NCBI GenBank assembly: GCA_949361645.1
Contig: OX442435.1
Span: 598,502-662,501, forward strand
Length of the DNA stretch: 64,000 bases
From: Spongilla lacustris
Taxonomy: Eukaryota > Porifera > Demospongiae > Spongillida > Spongillidae
Reading direction: 5' to 3'
Shown: piece after piece, positions 54,201-63,200 of the stretch
Position numbering within the stretch: the first letter of the stretch is position 1
Layout: each line of letters begins with the position of its first letter
Notes under the pieces: generated by a model
Told to the model about the DNA's origin: nothing
The model's database searches: none
The model's input: the letters and a program-made list of their open reading frames with translations, nothing else
Position numbers and translations under genes: made by a program

Positions 54201-57200
54201 TGCACCTCGTGCTTTTTTTGACACAATGCTGCTACTGGGCATTGGAACATCAGTGAACACAACTTATGTTGTAATGAGCCATGGCTTCATCAGGGACTTC
54301 GTCACCCTGGAGAACTTGAACACCACCCAGAAGGCAACTGCAGTGATTTCAGACACCACACCTGCCATTCTTCAAGGATTTAGCTTCCAAATAAATCCTG
54401 CAATACTCATTTTCACTTTCAACAAGGATGTAATAGGGTCGACATTTGACCCCACCTTTGTCACACTGCAGAGTGGACCCACTCGAGCTTCAATTTCTTA
54501 CACACTGACTGGAGGCACTGCTAGTATGACCAATGATAACACTGTCCAACTTAATTTGACCATTGCTGACCAACTCAGCATTCAATCACTGGGTGGGCTT
54601 GCCGTGTCACTAAGCACAACCTACCTTTCACTGAGCACATTTGCTGCAATGGGTATCAACAATCTCTACATACAGCCCATTTCACCAAATGCAGCAATAG
54701 AAGCTTCAAGCTATAACAATGCAAGTGGTCCTCATCTTACAAACTTTGACCTCGATTTGAACACTGGTACCATCACCTTTGTGTTTGACACATCAATTGA
54801 TGTGTCAACCTTTAACATCACTGATGTCGTCCTTCGAAATGCCACGTCAGCAAACTTACGATTTACAGGAGGTATCTACAACAAAAAACAGCCAACCGGC
54901 CAAGTTGCAGTGACCCTCACCAGCAGTGATTATGACTTCATCAGAGTGTCAAATCTGTGCAACTCCAATCAGACATGTTTTATCGCATACACGAGTAAAG
55001 TGGCCAGTGACATTTTCGGCAATCCAGTCTCACCAAACACCATAAGTGTCAGAACCCTCATTCCAGACACAACCTCACCTGTCCTAGTGGAGTTTGTGTT
55101 GTTCAACCTCACTTCATTGGCACAAGGTGTGTTGCTTTTCAATAAGCCTGTGGCCATCTCCACTTTCAACATTTCTGGTCTTGTGTTCCAGTCACTATTC
55201 ACTGCTCCTGTTGCTTCATACATCCCTACTGCTACATTATATGTAGTAGCACAGTCTAGCAGATTGGTGGCATTTGAGCTCAGCAATTATGATACAGTTA
55301 GCATTAAGTCAAATCTTAACCTTTGCACTATTCGGGGAAACTGTTACATTGGTGTAACATCATCCCTTGTCAAGGATACAAGTGGAAATCTCCTATCTAA
55401 CATCAGCAATGCTTATCCTGGCCGGATCGTCACTACCTTTATAGCAGACATTTTGCCTGCTAACATTATCTCATTCACACTGGATATGAACAGTAACCAA
55501 CTTCTGCTTTCTTTTGACAAACCTGTAAAACCAACAACTCTGGTTGCCACAGCAATCACCATTCAAGCAAGCAGTAATCAGACTTTGAATACAAGCTTGC
55601 TATACCACCTTACAGGGGGAAGCACAAGTTCACCAATTCAAACAGTGATAACAATAAACATTTCATACACTGATGGAAATGCATTGCGAATGCTTCCATT
55701 TGCAAAAGGAGGTAATAGTACCTTCCTATCTGTGACTTCTAATGTCATTCAAGACACAGCATTTTATCCCAATCCAACAACACCAATTCCTGCCACTATG
55801 GCCCTTCAGGCAAGTGTTTACATACCAGACACAACTGGCCCTCAGGTTGTTTCATTTGTACTGGACCTCTCTGAGGACTACATTGACCTTGTCTTTAATC
55901 AGCCTGTTCTTTTATCCACCTTGTTTTACTCTGGAATTACACTCAGCTCTTCCAGCTACAATGTGACTCTTTCCGGTGGCACTCTTGTCCCCCCAGGAAA
56001 TGTAGACAAGTCAGTGCTAGTGACGTTTCAATTAACAGCCCAAGATGCTACACTGATCAAGTGGAATGTCACTGCCACAACTGTCTATCTTACAATACAG
56101 AATGGCACCATCAGTGATGTTTTCGGAAACAAGAATGTTCCACAGGTCCTATTCATGGCGACTTCTATTATTCCAGACACCACCAGGACCAATCTTCTTA
56201 GCTTCTCCCTTGACCTAAACATTGGGCTTCTTAATTTGACTTTTGATGATGTGATTGACCCAACCACATTCTATCCTCCATCAATAATAATCCAAAGTGC
56301 AATTGCTGTTCGCCCAATACGTGGTCCACGGTACAGTTTGTCCGACACATCGGTTCTTCAAACACATAACTTCATGGTCACTATCTTGCTGTCACAGCAT
56401 GATCGTATAGGGTTGTTTGAAGTTATTGGACTTGCTACAAATAAGAACAATACTTATCTAACAATGCAGGCTGATGCTTTTGAAAACTACCTAGGAGTTA
56501 ATGTGATAGCAATAACTGACGGAATGGCACTGCCTGTCACCACCTTGATACTTGACACGCACGGTATAATACTAGTGTCAGCTGCCCTGGACAAGAATAT
56601 GGGAGACCTGAACTTGACTTTCAGTGATATCGTCAATGCCAGCACAGTTGTGTTCAGTGGAATTGTCCTGCAGAGTGGCCTCACTAACAGCGTGTCCACC
56701 CTCTCCCTCAGATCTGGCAACTCAGTTGTAACACGATCCCCAGATGCCCTTACACTCACCATTCGGCTAGACACGTCAGACCTTAATACACTGAAGTCAT
56801 ATTCTACCCTGGGAACTTCCCTGAGCAACACATACGTCAACATCAGTAGAAACGCTGTCCTCGATCTTGCGAAGAATGGCCTAGCCCCATCTGTGGTCCA
56901 AATATCTGTACTGGTAAATGACAGCACTTCACCGTCACTTATTGCATTCACCTTTGACCGCAATGTTGGAGCTCTCACACTTCAGTTCTCTGAAACAATC
57001 AGTATCAATTCCATTAATGCCCCACAGATCACCATCCAAAGCTCCCAGCTACCATCAAATACTAATATCACTCTCAGTGGTGGATCTGCATCAGTAGTGA
57101 ATTTGACAGCTCTCACTCTTACACTACTGCCATCAGACCTCTTCGCCCTCTTCCTCACCCCAGGAATTGGTACACAGATCAGCAATACCTTTATCTCTGC

Positions 57201-60200
57201 AACTAAGTTAACTATCACTGATGTCTCTGGCAATGCCTTAGCACCCATCACAGCTGCAAATGCCTTGCAAGCCACTTCCATTACTGGTGACATCACCAAG
57301 CCTACTCTTGCAGGCTTTACACTGGACATGAATAAGGGCTTGCTGGTTCTGAATGTTTCCAAACCAGTCGACTCCAGGACACTTGATATCACTAAACTTA
57401 TGCTACAAAACAGTGCTCAGTCACCAACCACACTCTACAGTTTCACAGGTTATGCAAGCTTGCCTCTTAGCAGCAGTTTGCTATCCATACCACTGAACAG
57501 TTTTGATCTTAATAATATCAAGCAGATGCTTACCATAGCCACTAGTGTATTGAACACTTACATGGTTGTTGGTACCGGCTCATTTGCAGACACAAATGGC
57601 AACTACGTTTCTAATGTTACATTGCAAGCAACTGGTTTTGTTGCAGACACAACTCCTCCTGTTTTGAGTTCATTTAGTTTGAACCTGGGTTATTCTGTGC
57701 TGTCACTTACATTTTCTGAAATAGTCAATGCATCTACACTTCAGGTGAACACAATCACTTTGCAAAATGTGAACAATGCTGTAAACTACACCCTTCAATC
57801 AAGTTATCAACCTACAACAAGCTCAACCATTCTGAACATTACACTGTCTATCAAAGATGGTGATGCTCTCAAACTGACAGCCGGGCTTGCAACCTCCATT
57901 AACAACACATACATCTATTTGCCAAATGCATCTGTTGTTGATTTCAGCAGAAACTCACTCATTGCACAGACTCTTCAAGCCTCAGCTGTTATTCCTGACG
58001 CCATCCCACCAGTTGTAGCCAACTATTCTCTCGACCTTGACAAGGGAACGGTCACATTGCAATTTTCAGAACCAGTAGTCCCACAGACACTGAAGGTAGC
58101 AATGCTTACACTGTACGGACTACCATCAATCACAGGAATTATTCTCGACTCCTCATCTACCAACACAGTATTGAATTCATCATTAGTTGCCATCAATCTC
58201 AGCTCAGCTAACCTCAATGGCATGAAGGTTGCATTGAATGGTACAAGCATAACCTACCTAACAATACCTGCTGGAGCAGTGAATGATCTTGCAGGGAACA
58301 TCATTGCCTCCATCTCACTTCCAGGCTTGATGTCATTCTCTGTATACCCAGACCAGACCAGTCCACAGTTACTTAACTTCACCTTTGATCTCAATACCGG
58401 TGTATTTGCTCTCACCTTTACTGAGGTCGTAGATATCTCTACATTGAATGCAACGGCCTTTACTTTGATAAATGGCTCATATGGATTGCTGTCTGTACGG
58501 TTGACTGGAGCTACAGTTTACCTTAGTGGCTACACGATCATGTACATGACCATCTCAAGTCCTGTCTTAAATGTCATCAAGTTCTTACGCCTGGGTATCA
58601 CCCGCAATATCACCTACATGGCAGTGGATGCTTCAGGTATTCGTGATGTGGCTGGCAATTTCATTCAACCCATTCCAATTAGTGGACCTTTGATGTCAAG
58701 ATCTGCTGTAATTCCAGATACAACAAGTCCAGCCCTATGGTCTTTCCAGGTTGCAACTGATACAGGAAACCTTACACTTGTATTCTCTGAAACAGTGGAT
58801 GTAACTACTCTAAACCAGACCAAGCTGTTCTTCCAAGACTCGAGCTCTAATCCTACAGTCCAAGTTCAGCTTACAGCATCCACCGTTGTGCAGTCAGCAA
58901 GTTATAATGTTATTTCACTGGCAATATCTCCTCAGGACATAGCAAACCTTTTGACCAACAACCTCTGCATAAATGTCACCCGCTGCTATCTCAGTTTCAC
59001 CAGCACTTTTGTAAAGGACATGAGTGGTAATGCTATCATTGCCATTGGTGCGCAGAGTGCATTGATGGCAAGTGCTATTGCAATTGATCCTAACCCTCCC
59101 ACCCTGGTCAATTTCCAGAGCTTTGACTTTAATCAAGGTACCATGACACTGAAGTTTTCAAAGAGTGTGCTGCCCAGTTCCCTCATGTACACATCCATCA
59201 CCCTGACTGCACTTTATGTTAGCCAGCAATATACTCTTACTGGTGGTTCAATTGTCCAAAGCATAGGGTCACTCCTCATCATAAAATTGAACCAGTCTGA
59301 TCTCAATAATATCAAGACATACAACCTGCTGTGTGCTGTTGTAAATTTGTGCTATGTGCAGTTCCCAGCAGGAACTATTACAGACTTTGCTGGCCTGGGA
59401 GTAGTGGCTGTGTCTAGCCTGGGAGTTAGCAGTTTGACTCCTGATACCACTGGTCCAATTTTGCAGTACTTTGACCTCAACCTCAATTCTAACATCATGG
59501 TTCTTCAATTTGATGAGCCTATCCAATCACTTACCACGACAGCAATAACTATTCAGAATGCTGTAAATGCCACCATCAATTACACGCTCTCCCTCTTTAC
59601 CCCAACTATTTCTGGCCAGATAGCTACCCTGTCTCTAGCTGCCTCTGACATTGCTGCCCTTAAGTCTAGCCTCAAGATTGCCAAGAGCCAATCTACAACA
59701 TTCATGGTCTATGCAAGTGGTTTAGCCCGTGACCTTGGTGCTGGTTTACCAAGCAGAGGTTCAGGACCTACTGGTAGTACACCCTCAGCTGCCAGTGTTA
59801 GTCCCCTGCAGGTGAGAATATACATGCCGGACACAACGCCACCACTCTTCACTCAGTTCAGTACACTCGATTTCAATACTGGTACTTTGACGGTTACATT
59901 CAGCAAACCAGTCAACATCACTACCTTTGTGTTCCAAAACATCACGCTAAAGAATGATATAAATGGCACCATTGTTTTTACTAGCTCTGAGATAGCTCAG
60001 TATTCATCGAGTAGTGAGGCCACTGTCATTATCACAATGTCAATACCAGTACTGTGGAAGGCACAAATACTTGAGGCTTCTACTGCGCAGATGTATCTGG
60101 AAATTGACAGTGGAGCTGTAGCTGACACCAGTGGAAACCTGCTCATCATACCAAACACTCTTCCACTGAGCACATTCATTCCAGATAAAACCAATCCTAA

Positions 60201-63200
60201 CCTCCTTCGTTTTGACTTTGATCTCAACACTGCCACAGTCTCTTTGAGCTTTGATGATATTGTTGATGCATCCACCATTATCTACACTGCCATGACACTC
60301 CAGAATGCATTGATGTTGCCATCAGCTTCATATAAACTGACCAATGGACCTATGCTGAGCACTATCAGTAATGTTATCCAATTTACTCTCTCTTCGTATG
60401 ACACGGTTGCAATTGCGGGCATCAGAAACCTGGCAACCAACTACAACAATACATTCTTGATGACGGGCACCTTAGCAATTCAGAACCTGGCTGGCCTGAA
60501 TGTTAAGTCTATCACACGCCAGGTGACTAACTTCACTAGGGACTACACCAGCCCATCAATCCTAGCCTTCAATTTGAATCTCACCAGCAAAGCACTCGTG
60601 TTGCAGTTTTCAAAGGCAGTGAACATCTCTACCCTCAACATAACAAACATCATTCTTCAAACAGGCCAAACGTCTGGGTCTTTCTTCTTTGCACTTACAG
60701 GTGGAACTGCTAAACCTAATACATCGTCAAACATAGTCAGTGTCTACTTCACTCAGAAGGACATTTATTCCATTGCGTTAGAACCTGGGTTTAGCAATGT
60801 CAATACAACATACCTATCGATCACGGCAGGCTCGGTCTATGATGCTTCTGGCAATCCTCTAATTGGCATCCCACGAGGCAGTGCCCTCATGGCCACTGAT
60901 GTTACCATAGACACAGCACCACCCCAGCTCCTGTCTGGTACTTTGGACCTTAATGTTGGACTTTTAATGGTCACATTTGATGAGATCATCTACACTATCA
61001 TGGTGACCACTCAATATTTCACTCTACAGAACAGCAGAACACCTACAAGCATATATCAGCTATCGAGCTTCCATTTCACATCTGCCAGCAATCTCTCATC
61101 AATGCTAAACATCAGTCTGCCTTCATCAGACCTGAACAACATCAAGAGTATGAAACCCATTTCAAACAGTCCCTATTTGACTATATCTGGTGGAGCTGTG
61201 ATCAACTTGTTTGGCTTTGGCATCATCACCATTCCATCAAGTAGTGCTGTTCAACTGCAAGTTGTCCCAGATGTGACGCCACCTCAGATGGTGAGCTTTA
61301 TTCTGGACCTGAACACTGGAACCTTGAAACTCACCTTTAGTGAGGCACTGAACACATCTACTATGGATGTGACTCAGCTTCTCCTCAATGCTAGCAGCAA
61401 AGGTTCACTCATTTCCAACTATTATCTAACCTCTGGCAGCACTGTTGTGCCTGGAGTAAGCAACATACTCACTGTGATCCTGTCACCTGCTGATCTGGAT
61501 TACATAAAACTTGGAGGACCCACTTCATCGGACCTCTTCATTGCCTTCACAGCAAACATGGGCACAGACTTTGCTGGCAACCATGTGGTTCCAGTTCTAG
61601 CCACAGCAGCAGCCACTGTTGTTCCAGACGTAACTCCTTCCCTACTCTTGAACTTCACACTGAACTTGAACTCGGGCAACCTCCAGCTCATCTTTAATGA
61701 ACCAATCAATGTTTCTGCCATTGTTTACACAGGAGTCACTCTTATGAGTAACAGTGCTGCAGTTCAGTTAACTTCTGGCATCGTTCTGTCTTCTAATCAA
61801 AGGGCATTCAATATAACACTAACATCACAAGACCTGAATGCCATTAAGTTAACTCAGTCCATAGGGCTTTCTCCACAGGTGACACTCATAGTGATCCAGA
61901 ATGCTACCTTCATTGATCTAGCAGGAAACGGAATACAATATGTGACAGCTCAAGCCTCCAGTACAGTACTAGACACTTCACCTCCACACCTGCTTTTCTT
62001 CAACCTTAGAATGGACTATGACACCCTTCCATTGTTTATGGACCTTCAGTTTGATGAAATAGTGGCCACCAGTACCCTCGATGTTACCAAGCTTGTCCTC
62101 CAGGACAAGGTCACATATCCTAATCAACAGCTTGTACTAGGCACTGCTATGCTTGTGACAACCAATGCCTCAACCTTCATTACCATCAGAATACCAGATG
62201 CAACTGCTGCTTTAATACGTAACATGCCACCACTAGCCACTGCAGTGAACTACACATACCTTAGTGCAGGTACTGGATTAGTCAAAGACCTTAGTAACCA
62301 GATCTACCAGAATTCCACAGTGGCCATTCAGGTAAACAACTTGACCACTGATCTAGTCAAACCAATGCTCAGCTACTTCACATTTGACTTGAATCAAGGA
62401 CTGCTCATTTTTACTTTTTCTAAAAAGGTATTGTCCAGTACCTTCAATACTTCTGGCCTAATTCTGCTTGGAGCAAATTTTCTGGCTGGATCCACGCTAG
62501 CTCCTGCTCAGGCTGTTGTTTCTTCTACCAACACTAGCAGTCCCATTGTCACTGTCACACTTTCAATTGGTGACATCAACACACTCAAAGCTATGTCAAA
62601 CATTGCCATGTCTGCTAGCAACACATTTATCAGTATGAGTGCAGGAATTGTCTTGGACCCAGCTGGTAATCCTTCAGTAGCTGTATCATCACTAACCCCC
62701 TTCCAAGCTACCACCTTCATACCTGACACAACTTCTCCAGTTTTGATGGCATTTTCCATTGACCTCAACGGAGCTGTGCTTGTCCTCACCTTCTCAGAGA
62801 CAGTGGGTGTAGCAACATTCAACCCCACTACTCTCACCCTTCAGAACCAGAAATCCTCTCCTATAGTCACATACACTCTTACAGGAGCCAACACTACTAC
62901 AACCATCAATACCACCATTATAAAGATGGGGATTACACCAGCTGATCTCACTGGCATTCGCAGTTTTACGAATTTTGTAACAGCCATTCAAAGTACCTAC
63001 CTGTCTATTAGCAACACTGTGAATGATACTAGTGGGAACCTGGTTGTACCCATCTCTTCAAGCAATGCCTTGCAAGCCACCTCTGTTGATGTTGACACTG
63101 CTGCTCCAGTTTTGAGAGCGTTTAGTTTTGACAACAACCGTGGTGTGATGGTACTCACCTTTGATGAGTTTGTCAACATCTCAACGTTTGACGTGACCCA

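Larger units (their letters stand above)
51043..59442 (+). repeat. Higher-order repeat copy 7 (23 units)
   Basis: Unit starts p0-p22: 51043, 51433, 51796, 52144, 52531, 52897, 53263, 53626, 53992, 54352, 54718, 55066, 55447, 55828, 56176, 56554, 56920, 57289, 57646, 57997, 58351, 58717, 59086. p0 has a Gly/Ala-rich tail (D-V-G-A-P-G-G-A-T-K). p1 (51433) keeps the extra hairpin residue but has G-A-E-K-P-L in place of T-F-S-E-P-V. Out-of-register CX5C pairs occur in p1 (51688/51706) and p6 (53515/53533). p7 (53626) has a long hairpin with S-S-N-S-T-A-G. Confidence 0.86.

Noticed and set aside
56487..56978. Antisense open frame of 163 codons (similar ones at 13446-13895 and 15744-16199)
   Set aside because: Same reason: its codons mirror the sense units, and the low frequency of sense codons whose reverse complements are stops explains its length.
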